Source: Emergomyces orientalis
Taxonomy: Eukaryota; Ascomycota; Eurotiomycetes; Onygenales; Ajellomycetaceae
DNA: 64,000 bases
Direction: 5' to 3'
NCBI GenBank assembly: GCA_002110485.1
Contig: MOWL01000050.1
Span: 239,419-303,418 of the forward strand
The number at the start of each line of letters is the position of its first letter. Position 1 is the stretch's first letter. Below are positions 24,452 through 36,007 of this stretch, piece by piece. The notes beneath the pieces are model-generated. The model saw only the letters and a program-made list of their open reading frames with translations, made no database searches and was not told the origin of the DNA. The position numbers were made by a program, and so were the translations under genes.

Positions 24452-24758
24452 ATGCGGAAGGCCCATCTCAAGAAGCCTGGGTACATAGTGACACAGAGAG
24501 ATGGTGGCGATTTGGAATTACCCTTCTCGCCAGCCTATGATACATTGTAAGTGCTGCTTTAACGTCGCCCCATGCTGATTATATTAACATTAAAACAGCG
24601 ATATCCTCGAGATATTGCACGTGACTCTTCACCACCAAAATAGAGAAGCCGAGGCAGCTGCATACAGCAAATGGGATCGATCACCTACCCGTGGCAGGGA
24701 CGTGGTCAGAGAAGCACATTATTGCCAGGCAGGACAAATGAGTTCTTCTTCAGGCTGA
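24452..24758 (+). CDS. Possible small two-exon gene, unknown product
   Basis: Candidate exons 24452..24546 and 24599..24758 around a 52-bp intron with GTAAGT donor, CTGAT and TTAAC branch-like sequences and an ACAG acceptor. The spliced frame reads 84 aa, starting MRKAHLKKPGYIVTQRDG and ending in a short serine run. Composition is mixed and soluble, rich in Arg, Glu and His, with no membrane segment or cysteine pattern. A TGA lies nine codons upstream of the ATG, so the frame is bounded. The near-consensus intron that keeps the frame open argues for a real transcript, but I do not recognise the protein and it could be chance. Confidence 0.3.
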
Positions 24759-26715
24759 GAAAAGGAAACTAACTTGGGAAAGATTTTTGGAGATACCTCC
24801 TTCACACTAGGTCTGTGAAAGTGTATCGGGCTTAGTTAGAATTTAGCAAGGAAACGAACCCAATGTATGTACTATGTGTAACGCCAACTTGGCTATCAGA
24901 CACCATCTCATTAAAGCATGCCGTCAGCGGAACTTCACAACACTTAGGGAAAGATATTTTAACATCTGATGCTGCGCCAAACAGTAGAGATATGATTACT
25001 CCATCACACTGATGTCACAGTGTTGTTAACTTAAACTGGAGAAGTTCAGAATGAAGCTCTCAAAGAAATCTTTCTTGTCTCAATATTTTGTGATCTAGCC
25101 TGCTCAAATATAATTACATGTACCATAGAATCATCTCAATTAATCACAATGAGCTCTTTCGCGTGCCGGGTTTCCGTGCACATTTAATCAAAAACTTAAA
25201 AGACCGAGGAGACAATGACTGAAATTGATGAAAAGTATTAGAGTAACCAATATCTCTATTTGAACTTATAGAGATATCATGGGCGAGGACTTGTCTTATG
25301 CAATTGCATATGAAGACTGAAAACCCTGAAAATAACCTTACAGAAATTAATATATAAAGTCAAACAGTAGAATCTATGATGGCAAAAAGGGCTGACAATA
25401 TGCAATTGTCACAGTCATAAGAGTGATAACTGCTGTTCACATGCAGCAAGTGTTTGGATCCCGCGCAGTGCCTCTATAAGCGCGTACTGAATATATGAAT
25501 ATTGATAGCTGTTACAATATTCTCAAAGATATAAGCAGGGCCTGAATCTTAAGTTATGAACAATATTCAGTTGAGGAATCATGTAATTTTCTGTGAATGA
25601 GAGAAAAGACTGATGTCAATCTGAAATTGACATGTGAGGCAACTTGAAACAAGAGGGGTAACGAAAATTGAGGGAATTAGTATATAATTCAACAGTATTT
25701 ATCAGCGAACAAAAATGAGCCTTAATGCAAAAGTAATAAGATAGGTTGTTCAGAGTCGAGAGTTGACTATACGACTTGAATCCTTGCGATTTTGCTAAAT
25801 CGTAGTTGTGATAGCTGTTACGGTAGATCCCGAGGTGGAAAGGTCGCCACTGGAGGGAGTAGTAATATATACTGGTTTTTCGACGGCCAGAGGCCAATCC
25901 TGGAACAATGTGTTATAAACCTGCCATGGTGGATTCGCCAAAATCGTCGGAGAGGTTTCTGAAATTCCCGTAGGAATACATCTATAGGAACGACTATAGC
26001 TTCAAACCCAATATTCACCTGGCATTGAATTGGTATTAAAAGCGAAACAACATGGACATTCACCGGATAACCGTCTTAACCATGATGAAAGTTCAATCGC
26101 AGCACACAGGTGGTCGGTAATGGGAAGATAGGTTCATAAGGTAAACCGACATTTAGGCCTGCAACAGGTCAACCAAGGAGTGCCAGGTACCATATTCACG
26201 AAAAGCGGCGAACGAGTTAACAGCCAGTCTTTGGGAATATGGCAGGAGGAAATCTACAATCGTCATCATATAATGGCTGCACATGATAGAGCACTGGCTT
26301 ATCAAGCCCAGGTTGGCAAACCAAGCTTCTCTCTTGATATGATATAGCTAATGGCCTTGGGTGCCATGAACCACCAGGGGCCACATTCTCTAGGTGTTAT
26401 TGCAGTCTTTGCTGTTGCTGGTGGAAAGGCGACGATGAACGTGGGGATGAATGGCATGAGAAGGTAACTAACTAAATACTCACCAAACCTTGGCTTCCTG
26501 CACATGACTGCCAACCTCGTCATTGCGGACAACATTAAGTCCCCAGGTACTTTTTATATCGATCGCCTTTTGAACCCTATATAGATGTCAACGTGCTTTG
26601 ATGTATCTGCGGTTTCTGATTTAGCATTTAAAGGGACGCTTCATTCATATTATCTTCCGTTACCGTATAAGTAACGACAGTACAGACCCATTTTCCTTAC
26701 TTTTGCGCGCCTGCC
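24759..26715. other. AT-rich intergenic region
   Basis: About 2 kb, strongly AT-rich from 24850 to 26050. Only short open frames lie on the minus strand (25616-26063, 26302-26535), with no recognisable domain. The 150 bases before 26716 are the likely promoter and leader of the SH3BGR-like gene. Confidence 0.4.
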
Positions 26716-27883
26716 ATGGCTGATTCCGCCCCCAAGACCTACTACAATGACCCCACCACGCTTTATCTCTATACCTCCCTGACTGCAGGCTCCTCCCACA
26801 TAATCACCGCGACTTCGCGACTCGAAACTATCCTGAAAGCCAACAAAATCCCGTTTCAGGCCATTGATGTTGCTACAGACGAGGAAGCTCGCAAGTTGTG
26901 GGGTAGACGGTCAAGGGGGAAGAAGCTCCCTGGGTTGGTCAGGGATGGCATGATTGTCGGGGTAAGTGAAATTTTACCTACACATATGTAGTATTTACCG
27001 ATAGATAACGAAATGTCGTGGCTGACGGAGACACGCTTAGGATTTAGAAGAGATAGAGGAGTGGAATGAATATGGAGAGCTCAAAATGCAACTTGGTAAC
27101 GAGGCCACAAAATCTACACCTGGCCCCGTATCCTCGACGACGACTGCCTCATCGAAACCAGATATTACGCCCTCCTCAGTCGCGACCGTTGCAGTCTCAC
27201 TTCCCAGGGAATCCACACCCTCACAGCGAATACAAATACAAGACCCGCCCTCAAGGGACTCACCTACGGAGGATCGCATCACGCTCGCTTTACGACAAGC
27301 CGGAGAAGAGGCAGCTTCAAAAGCGAAGGAGAACGCCCGAACAAAACTGGCCGCCAAGTCGACCTCGACAAACCCGGAGTACGCCGTCTCCTCAAAATCT
27401 TCAGCTACGTTAGAAGAGAAAAATCCAAATACAGCAGCGCCCGAAACGAAAAAGGATGTGCACCCCCCAGAGTCTCCGAAAAGTGCTCCGGAACGAATCA
27501 GAGAAATTCGTCAAAGCATCTCAGCTCACAGACCTTCCCTCTCCGGTGTGGCTGCCGAGTCAACAGCTGACTTGAGGGTAAACTGCCCTGAGGGAATGCC
27601 CACGTCGGGGCATCATCACGGATCTGTGGTCTCTGCCACGTCGCCTGGGGAGCAAGACCAACTTGTCGAAGATCTTAGTACATTGCACGAAGGGGCAGTC
27701 CTTGAAAATGAAGAAAGTATTGGGAAGGAGAAGGCAGATATTGATCCAAAAGATGACCAGATCGACGTGAAGGCAGGTGATGCGGGAGATGGACAGGAGT
27801 TACCCACTTCAAGCAAGGATTCATATAGCGCGGAGACGAAAGAAGACGAAGAAGCGATAGCTGTGGGCGCCTCGAAAGACTGA
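26716..27883 (+). CDS. SH3BGR-like thioredoxin-fold protein with long disordered tail
   Basis: Exons 26716..26961 and 27041..27883, intron 26962-27040 (GTAAGT...CTTAG), phase 0, 362 aa. The first exon plus the start of the second form a glutaredoxin-like SH3BGR domain: LYLYTSLTAGSSHI (beta-alpha start without a CxxC), LETILKANKIPFQAIDVATD, ARKLWGRRSRGKKLPGLV, then GDLEEIEEWNEYGELK. The join puts the domain's final acidic helix in place, which supports it. The remaining 250 residues are low complexity, rich in Ser/Thr/Pro/Glu and acidic toward the C-terminus. In animals SH3BGR proteins are small non-catalytic adaptors; fungal versions with long tails are uncharacterised. Role inferred only from fold. 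It converges with RPE1 375 bp downstream. Confidence 0.8.
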
Positions 27884-28258
27884 TCTTAATTAAGATGAAC
27901 TATGAGCGGCGATGAGTTGCTTATATCCGTGGCTAAAATGGTAGAAAATACGCCCTAACGATGATAATCTATTCCTTGCTTAATGAGCTTTAATCGACCG
28001 TTGTTATTAGTTCAGAGCGAGTCAATTGCACCCTTGAGTGACACGACAGACGCACCGACTGGATCTACAAGGTTCTTCCGAATTTTCATTCCATTTCTTT
28101 CAAATAAAAACCCTTTTAGCAGGGTTTTGCATGTAAGGTATCGCGAATACTCTTAGTTTCTCACCAATGTCTTCTATAAAGCTGCTTCTTTCATTCCCCG
28201 CAAAGCACATTCTGTAGCTTTCTAAAATTTCGCATGGGCTCCCTCCTCAGATCCGTGT
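27884..28258. other. Intergenic, convergent 3' flanks
   Basis: 375 bp between two stop codons on opposite strands. Nothing beyond 3' UTR sequence is seen. Confidence 0.6.
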
Positions 28259-29689
28259 TTATTTTCTCCGCTTCTCGACTGCCTCTCTTAGCATTGCAAT
28301 CGCATGAGCTGGATCCTGAGCACTAAATACAGCTGACCCAGCAACGATCACGTTGGCCCCCGCTTCCGCCGCTTGGTCCACAGTGCCCTCTCCTAGACCC
28401 CCATCGACTTCGATGTTAAGATCGGGATACTTGTTTCGTAGTGCATTCACTTTAGGCAATTCTGAAGCCATGAATTTTTGCCCGCCGAATCCAGGGTACA
28501 CGGTCATAACAAGCACCATCTGTAGCGGTTTATCTGTCAATATTTATTAAATTCGCATGCCAAGCGCCATCACCCAATTTGGCACAGATAATATATTGCC
28601 GTGAACAGTTCATGCGTAATTTTATATATTCAATTGGCTTGAAAAGCAATAGTAGACTCACATCAGGTCGGTCCAATGGGTCTTCCTTTTCAAGAATATC
28701 CCATAGCACATCGACGGAGGTATCTGGTTTGATAGCTATACCGGCTTGCATGCCGATCTCATGGATATAGCGAATCAGCTCAGTGGGATTTGTGCGGCGC
28801 GTTGTTGACGTATCAGCGGGCTCCTTAGCGGCGGTCGACGTCATGGCTGCTTCATAGTGGAAACAGTACAGGTCACAACCTGCCTCCTTGAACTCCTTCA
28901 CCCACTTCTGTGGCTATATGGTTGGTATCATGGGTAGCAATAGGAGGAGTTTCAATGCTATTTCGCAACCCAATCGCCGCCACCGTTGGCTGTGGCTGTG
29001 AAGGGTTGCGGGCCGCAGCACTCCCCCTCTCTCCCAGAAATTGGGTTAGCAATTATTCTTCTCAGATTAACAAAAAAGATGGCGGGATTGGGATGGTTTC
29101 TTTCGAGATGAATTAAGGAGGGATTGCCTCATTTGAATGGAGCGGCTGGAAGCGCCGCTGAAATGCAGGTATCAAAACGGTACAATTCTTCATTTTAGGC
29201 CGCACTACCAGGAGGGGACAAATAGTCTGCTAAATGGGTGCGCCCAATATTAAATGTATAGAAGGGTAAAAAAATAAATAAATGAAAAGCACGAGAAAAA
29301 AATTTTTTTTTGTCGTCTCTACCAGCGGAATGATTTTGCCGTTTAGGTTGACCAGGAAAACACCAAACGGAGGAATAAGAAAAAAAAAAAAAAAAAAAAT
29401 AGATCGCGATGATCGCCCAACCATTTAGTGAATAGAATGAACTCACCTCTGCAATCATCATATGGCAATCAAAGGTGCCCTTCCCACCAGGGTTTGAGGG
29501 CCTGTCCACATGCGAGCGAATTTTGGACACGACAGGAGCGCCAAAAGTGATATTGGGGACGAAATGGCCGTCCATAATATCGACATGAATCCAATCACTG
29601 TTAGACTTCATCAAATGGGAACATGCTGACCCAAGAGCTGCAAAATCCGCGGAGAGAATGGACGGAGCAATAATGGCTGGCGGAGCCAT
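28259..29689 (-). CDS. RPE1: Ribulose-phosphate 3-epimerase
   Basis: Exons 29689..29447, 28913..28662 and 28519..28259 give 251 aa, the usual length. It interconverts D-ribulose 5-phosphate and D-xylulose 5-phosphate in the cytosolic non-oxidative pentose phosphate pathway. The TIM-barrel signature is complete: APSILSADFAALG (Ser10), IHVDIMDGHFVPN (His35 and catalytic Asp37), FDCHMMIAE (His76), MTVYPGFGGQKF (phosphate loop near 174-178) and EVDGG (second catalytic Asp204). The start at 29689 is preferred over an in-frame ATG at 29740 because it matches the family N-terminus. Intron 1 (28914-29446) is 533 bp, far longer than others here, and contains a 20-base T run in the sense strand; intron 2 (28520-28661) is 142 bp. 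All sites are GT-AG (donors GTGAGT). Confidence 0.93.
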
Positions 29690-30565
29690 GGTAAGAAGAG
29701 GGTTTATATGGCGAATAGATTGGAAAAAGATGGAATCCAATGGGCAGGATTTGGATTCGAATTGGTTAAAGAGCGCTTAGATCATGCAGTAGCAAGAGCA
29801 GCGGCAGCCACAGCCACAGCAGTAGGGGAATATCTTGTTATTTTCCAATGTCCCTTTATCTAGGTAAAGTCGATGTTGAAACCTGCCGCCGTCTACAGGA
29901 GGAAGAAGGTGGTGTCAAATCTGAAGCCTGCGTGGACAATGGCAACCAAGAACTAGCTACTAGTACTAGTACTTAGTAACTGTAGCAGGATGAGTAACGA
30001 AATCGTTAATTTGTGGCCTGGATTGCCTAACATAGGTAGTACCTACCTAGGTAAGTACCTCAGTGCCTAAGTACCCAGTATCTAGGTAGTCGTTTCAGAT
30101 AATCTAACCAGGCCAGTTATCATCACTCATACGCAATGCTGCCGCTCCATTTGCTTGAGCTCACATAAAATACTTGGCGAATTCATCCTGAAAACTCACT
30201 GGGGAGGAGGGGGAAAATGCCAAGGCTGTTTCTGATTGGGTGCTTAACCAGGGCGTTTCATCAGGATTGGCACTCTTTAACAACGTTGGAAGGTTTTAGG
30301 CTGCTAATCATCATGTGTTTGTTTACAAGATATTCTAAATAGCAAGGTGCAAGGGTGATAATTGTTGTTATCTCGTGGAAAATAATATACACCAACCATT
30401 AAGATAAAATTCAGGGCATCAATACAACAGGGAATGCTATAGCCAATATAAAAAAGCACATGACCCGGTGTACAATCCGTTTAAATTGTTAATAGTATAC
30501 AATTAGATATGGGGAGACATGAATTCATGAGAGAGTTATTAAGCGATGATTGTCAACAAGCGGGC
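29690..30565. other. Intergenic with CCTAGGTA-rich patch
   Basis: Upstream flank of RPE1 and downstream flank of the HNH_2 remnant. At about 30035-30096 the short palindromic words ACCTAGGT, AGTACC and TACCTA recur. A similar patch occurs at 37622-37652. No gene is supported; the plus-strand open frame at 30509-30784 is antisense to the HNH_2 gene. Confidence 0.5.
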
Positions 30566-31853
30566 TCAGACAACGCCGGGTATCCACCCAGAGAGTCTGA
30601 GTGTGATGAGGCGGCCAAGTTCTGTGGACCCATCTGCCCTCACGTCTGCCATCTCATGGTCCCTGAGGATTCTGTCAATGTAATCGCCAGCAGCGGAGAG
30701 GTGAAGGATATGGGCAATGGCGCTATGAATCGCCTGGAGTCGAGGCATAGGCGGGTCAATTGTTCCATCCTCCGAAAGATATAGTTCCCGAGTTACCGGG
30801 AGTGTTGGATCTAGAGTGAATGAGGGGTGGAGATGTGAGCTGATTTTGTAGGTATGTCGTCGTTGGGTTGAGGAGCTCTCAAAAAAAAAATTCAAAGTTG
30901 CCGAAGTAATTATGGAGAGCGTGCGTAAGAGTTATGGCGTTGAATGGTTGATCTATCTCAGGGCCCTCAATCACATGCGCGACGCTAGCGTCAAACATGT
31001 TGAGAATCATAATCGTCGCTCCATTAGTATGACTCTGTATCAGTTAGTCAGAGAAATTCGAATCTGGTTACAAAGTGACACCAATTCAGAATGGCTTCCA
31101 CGCTTCATTAGAGAATGGGCAAGTATATGCGCCACTTCCAGCGGCTGTAACATCCGCGGTTCATCTTTGAGCAAAGCTCCATCATCATCTTTGGCATACT
31201 CACCACACTTCTTATATCGTGCTTTAGCCTCATTGGCGTCAAATGTCCGTGAGATAACACATCGGTGACGGTCTCGTACAAGACATGCACCCCGGAGGGA
31301 TGATAGTCGAACCGACGTTCCGGCAAACCCTTGTCCTCCTTTTAGTGCTCTTTGCACTGCAGAATGTGAGGCTGGAGATGGCTGGGGTGTCTTTCTACCA
31401 GCAGCTTTCACTAGGGGGGGCATTAGTAGCAGATATGAGACGAAGGGACAGTAAAAACAAATTCATATTCCGTACACGGAAGGAAGAGGTTATCAAAGAG
31501 GTAGTCTGCGAAGTCAACGAAGGACTTGCGTATCTGTTCCACAAGATTTTTGTCATTGAAGTCGATGTATTGAATCCCATCTAGATCGGAGTAACGGGCA
31601 TTGTCTCGAAGAAGGCGCGTAGAAATAAGTCTTTGGACTCCACATTACGTGAGTATTCATACGTGTACTGAACGAGTAGACACTGGTCATATTGGCGGTT
31701 GATGGTTTCCTCTAAAGTTTTCAATTTCTCGAGTATACTGTAGAACCTGCGATTGGCTTGGTCCCGCTGTGGTGCAGTTAATGACGGTTGGACGCTAAAA
31801 TCGATGATGCCCTGCAGCTGATCGCCGTGGAGTCGGGTGGTGTAGGCCATCAT
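30566..31853 (-). pseudogene. HNH_2-type endonuclease-domain protein with two frame disruptions
   Basis: Exons read as 31853..31476, 31410..31082 and 31034..30566. The introns are 31411-31475 (CTACTAAT branch, CCTAG acceptor) and 31035-31081 (only 47 bp). Together they rebuild a protein of about 390 aa typical of Eurotiomycete HNH_2 proteins. It has an N-terminal helical part, a middle with LVRDRHRCVISRTFDANEA and EVAHILAHSLMK (HNH metal-binding core), and a C-terminal half with IDPPMPRLQAIHSAIAHILH and DGSTELGRL. Two 1-nt shifts break it. One base is missing near 31595, where the frame moves from FFET into ARYSDLDG. One extra T sits in a 10-T run (plus-strand A-run at 30881-30890). Everything else is open, so the damage is recent or reflects sequencing or assembly error in short homopolymers. 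Nuclease activity has not been shown for this family. Confidence 0.75.
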
Positions 31854-32163
31854 TCTGTTGTGTCTGCAGTGTTAGAAAAACTTGGGTGAAGATAAGAACT
31901 TACTAAGCGGCTGAGAGGGTTAGATAACTACTAGTATGGGATGAGGCTTATGACACCAGATCAATGCGATCATCCGCACAGGTGGGCAGTATGGATGCTC
32001 GTTGGTTGATTCACACCCAGTGTGTTAAGGGTAGTTCTGTTTGAAGAATGAAGATTTGTCCAGCTATGTGGGCTGTCGCTAACTGGCTAACTACGGAGTA
32101 CGAATGAGCAATTCTGCAGACCACCTTTCCTTCGTACTATCTTCCCTACCCAACCTACGACGG

Positions 32164-32202
<39 letters not shown>

Positions 32203-33166
32203 TTATTATCATCTGCAACCAGACAAAAATAAATAATACACCTATGTAATATAAAATTCACCTACTTTTGGCATTTGGCCACCCCACACAGAGAGGTAGT
32301 GGCTGTAGCCGCCGTTGGGAGGTTGCTAGTTGTGTGGATAACTCATCGCTGCGATTCTCGGCGTGGGCGGTTAAGGAACAAGCCAGCCAACGAGCCAGTC
32401 AACTACCCCACTGGTATCGTCATCTCCATGAAGTCCTCACATTGGCTGCTGGGGTGCGCTCTGATCAGCGTGTCGCCCTCCAGGAGCCCAGGAGCCCAGG
32501 GTTTCTTGCAGCATTGCTTGGAGCTGGTAGACTTAATTTGATTGGCAGCCGAGTCACACGCCTTCAGATTGTTCTATGCACGCCCTTGAATTGTTTCCCC
32601 TGCTATATCCAATCATGGCCCTACGCAACCCAGATTCTAAAAGCCCTGGGTGCTAATTGTGACATCAAGCTGTATCTTTAAGCACTCTGCTAGTGCTGGG
32701 TAACATACTAAATACTCTTCAATGTCTCTGGGCTTTGGATGTCCTCCTCTTCCCTCTCTCCTCTTTCTTCCCTCTTCATCTTTTCAACTTTGGTTGTTGT
32801 ATAAGTGCATATTGAGTGTGCATCTATTTACTTCCTCTTTTTCTTTATATTGTGCAGTTTAATCATCACTATTTTTATACTACTTTTTATTTATTTTAAT
32901 TTTGATTTTTACACAGCCCATCCCTGTATTCTTGCACTGTTTGTCCTTGAATTCACCCGTTGATCGGGTTCCAGTCGTTTTATTTGGTTCTATATTCTTA
33001 AGCGATAACTGTTCTTCAGGAGAGTAGTATTGTTTTTAATCCACATACTTTCCAACAATATTCTCAAGGCCAACGGATCAGTCCTTCGTTGGTAATTTGA
33101 CTTGCTTAGAAGCCTTTGAAAATCCCCGAATTTGGATCCTGCCTGGTCATTGATCCGGTATCTGCA
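31854..33166. other. Intergenic with (TTA)n microsatellite
   Basis: 1.3 kb between divergent genes. It holds TACGGAGTAC at 32092-32101, a partial copy at 32159-32167, and an ATT trinucleotide run at about 32165-32202. The last 400 bases are pyrimidine-rich, fitting a long 5' leader for the gene at 33167. The open frame at 32268-32681 has no recognisable domain. Confidence 0.5.
32165..32202. repeat. (ATT)n microsatellite
   Basis: About twelve consecutive ATT units between divergent genes. Confidence 0.9.
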
Positions 33167-36007
33167 ATGGCGGACAATTTCATCCAGACGAAACCACAGA
33201 TTCGGCTGGGCCGAAGTGGACACCTTAATACAATAATCGAAGATAAACGAGAGTCGCACTTTGATGCAAAGAGGACTATTGATTATAAACTTGCAGCGGC
33301 TGGCCGGCAGGCAATAGTGAACCAGGCTCGACCGATTCAGCACTCGCACCTCGGGCTTGCACACCGCGCCGTATCTCCCGGATCTACAAATTCGTCCTGT
33401 TCTAGCAATTTATGGGCGAGACAAAACCCCGATTTCGACGATCTCTACGATGCCACTGATGAGGATGATGAGGAAGAAATGAGCGATAGTTGTCCATCCC
33501 TTTGCAGCCAGGGGAACAGCGAATCCACCAACTCATCAAAACTGTCCACGATTTCGTCGGGTAGTCGAAACAAATATCCAGCAATTATTATTCCTTCTTC
33601 GACACCATGGGCCAATATCAATTCTTTCCACAAGAATTCCCCTGTCCCGCCAACCCCACCGCCGAAAATACCAGTTTCGCCAGAAGCTCTCTCGCGCCTA
33701 CCAAGGTTTATTCCAGAAGTGTATGCTCCTCCGTCGTTGGATGGCAGTGCAGCTTCGGATCAACCTTCTACCCTGAGTGCACCACGAACTCCTGAGTTGG
33801 AAGCAGTGGTAGATGTTGATTGGGACGCACAGTATTTGCGTTTTCATATGGACTCCGATACGAATGGGAATGTCGAATCTCCGAGCAGTGCGACTATGAG
33901 TCCGCAGGTTGAAATTGAAATGGAAAACCCCGAAGACTGGAGTCACGTCCTCGGCCATTTCCCACGCATTCCAGAGAATGTAGTCGAAATGGACGGACAA
34001 AGCGTTCTGAATGCCCCGGAAATTAAAAGGCCTTCGTCAACAGACAGTTCCAACAAAGGCGTGGAGCTTCCGACAACCGCTCTTGCTACGCTTCAATACA
34101 TCGAGCTGGATAATGATAGCGATCGCAACTCTGATATTTCTGGAGTTAACGAAATCGGCGAAATGCAGGAAGTAAAGCTGTACTCAACCCGGCCCAGGAG
34201 CATGAACGCTGCTATTCCTGTTTCAGTTTGCTCAAATCCGTTCACACCTCTCAGCATTCCATCTCCAGGAGGCTTCTTTTCTTCTCTAGGAGGTGATGCA
34301 CGGCATACTTGGTGTTTATCCACCATCCCCCCTCCTTCATCTGCTACGGCAGAGAATTTCTACAACTGCCCTTGGAACATGCCCACGGTTGCTGATAGTT
34401 TCCTTCCTACTACCCATCAGGTGAGCCGTAGCAAATCCACTCCCCTGGCAACTCCCAAGTACGCGCCCTTGCACAGTTTACAAACTCCACGTGGCTCGAA
34501 TGGAGGCGAACTCAACTCAAGGACCAACTATATCGTGGATGAGTACGACGAACTTTACGAAGAAGAGTTGAAATTCCAAGCTTCCTCTAACCTTGACCGC
34601 ACAAGTGTTTGGCTCGCGGCCCAAACAACCTACTTGTCCGCGTTACGCGAGACTAACCCCGTCAATAAGGTCGAAGGCGCACCGACAACACTTGTGGCGG
34701 AAAGCCCTCAAGAGAGTTCCCCAAGCGCTCCGAGGAAGTCGGTTGGCCTTGCCACCATTTTGGAAAACGGGACTTGTTCAAAGTCTCCCAATCTTGTTGG
34801 GGGTGATGCCTTGTTTTATCGCAGCTTTCAGCGCCTGGTACGCAAACCTAATTCTCGGGATGCTTTTTTCCACAGTAACTTCCGCCTCGAATCAATTCAG
34901 GCGATGCGGCTCAGTTTTATGGACAAGCACGTTGATAACCTCGTCGGGAAATACGCTCTGAATACCCCTGTCCGTCCTCCTTATCGTGGGCCATTCTCTC
35001 AAGCTCCGCGGAATTCCACTATTCCCCAGATTCTCGCAGACCAAGCCAAGTTCTCTAAGTTAGAAACGGAGCAGGATGCAGCACATCAGTTATGTAGTTC
35101 GATGTGGGCGGTTGAAGCCCTGAAGTTCTTGAAGGGTGGATGTCTCCTCCCTGCCCCGGCTGCGAAGCGGCTTGCTAGTGTAAAGGCTCTGCAGGGAAGC
35201 CTCGAGAGTGTTAGGGCCCGGCGAATCAGGGTCCTTGACATTGGTGGAGACCCATCCTGTGGCTGGGCGTGGCACGTTTCTAATGATCACCCCAACATCA
35301 AAGTCTACACGGCGATTACGAAGCCACAGGTTGTGAATCCAGGAATGAGAGGGCCTTCGAACCACCGTCAGGTTTCTGTCTCGAATGTTTGGCGACTTCC
35401 ATTCCGCGACAACCAGTTCGACGTCATCTCCTCTCGCACCTTCCACGCCTTGTTAAAGACGGATCGCCCGTATGGTGAAGAGCAGGACGAGTACGATCTG
35501 TGTTTGAAGGAATGTTTTCGATGCCTCAAGCCAGGCGGTATCCTCGAGTTCTTCGTGATGGATTCGGAGATTATCCGTGCAGGATCGTACGGTGCGGCTG
35601 TATCTGTTGAATTTGGGTTCAACCTTAAGACTCGTGGGTACGACCCGGCACCTACTAAGTCTTTCATGTGTCGGTTGCAAAAGGCCAATTTCGCTTCGGT
35701 TAAGAGAGCATGGATGTTTCTACCTCTTGGTGCAGGAAGCCCTGCCCCCCAGTCACAGCCAGGCACACTTTCTGAAGCCGACGAAACTATAGGAACTACG
35801 AGCCACATAGCCAATACCACTAGCCTGCTTGGTGGATGGATGTGGGAACAATGGATGTTGAAACTCCAAATGGAGATGGGCCGCGAGAAGGCAAAGCTGC
35901 TCGAGGAGGTCTCTGGTGTTTATGCTGAGGGACAGAAGTCCGGAGTGGGGTGGAGATGCTTAACTGGATGGGCGATGAAACCCAAGAAGAATGATGTCCC
36001 CGTTTAA
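33167..36007 (+). CDS. Large protein with C-terminal SAM-dependent methyltransferase domain
   Basis: Single exon of 946 aa. The ATG at 33167 (MADNFIQTKPQ) is the first in the frame. The first 500 residues are low complexity, with Ser/Pro stretches and acidic patches, and look disordered. The C-terminal part carries a class I methyltransferase fold: motif I VLDIGGDPSCGWAWH near residue 689, VWRLPFRDNQFDVISSR (motif II/III region), and CLKPGGILEFFVMDSE near 787 (post-motif). The glycine-rich loop is GGDPSCG rather than the common GxGxG, which may alter SAM binding. I know this arrangement from uncharacterised filamentous-fungal proteins; the substrate is unknown. It is followed in the same direction by LSM2, 718 bp away. 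Confidence 0.75.
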   Translation: MADNFIQTKPQIRLGRSGHLNTIIEDKRESHFDAKRTIDYKLAAAGRQAIVNQARPIQHSHLGLAHRAVSPGSTNSSCSSNLWARQNPDFDDLYDATDEDDEEEMSDSCPSLCSQGNSESTNSSKLSTISSGSRNKYPAIIIPSSTPWANINSFHKNSPVPPTPPPKIPVSPEALSRLPRFIPEVYAPPSLDGSAASDQPSTLSAPRTPELEAVVDVDWDAQYLRFHMDSDTNGNVESPSSATMSPQVEIEMENPEDWSHVLGHFPRIPENVVEMDGQSVLNAPEIKRPSSTDSSNKGVELPTTALATLQYIELDNDSDRNSDISGVNEIGEMQEVKLYSTRPRSMNAAIPVSVCSNPFTPLSIPSPGGFFSSLGGDARHTWCLSTIPPPSSATAENFYNCPWNMPTVADSFLPTTHQVSRSKSTPLATPKYAPLHSLQTPRGSNGGELNSRTNYIVDEYDELYEEELKFQASSNLDRTSVWLAAQTTYLSALRETNPVNKVEGAPTTLVAESPQESSPSAPRKSVGLATILENGTCSKSPNLVGGDALFYRSFQRLVRKPNSRDAFFHSNFRLESIQAMRLSFMDKHVDNLVGKYALNTPVRPPYRGPFSQAPRNSTIPQILADQAKFSKLETEQDAAHQLCSSMWAVEALKFLKGGCLLPAPAAKRLASVKALQGSLESVRARRIRVLDIGGDPSCGWAWHVSNDHPNIKVYTAITKPQVVNPGMRGPSNHRQVSVSNVWRLPFRDNQFDVISSRTFHALLKTDRPYGEEQDEYDLCLKECFRCLKPGGILEFFVMDSEIIRAGSYGAAVSVEFGFNLKTRGYDPAPTKSFMCRLQKANFASVKRAWMFLPLGAGSPAPQSQPGTLSEADETIGTTSHIANTTSLLGGWMWEQWMLKLQMEMGREKAKLLEEVSGVYAEGQKSGVGWRCLTGWAMKPKKNDVPV

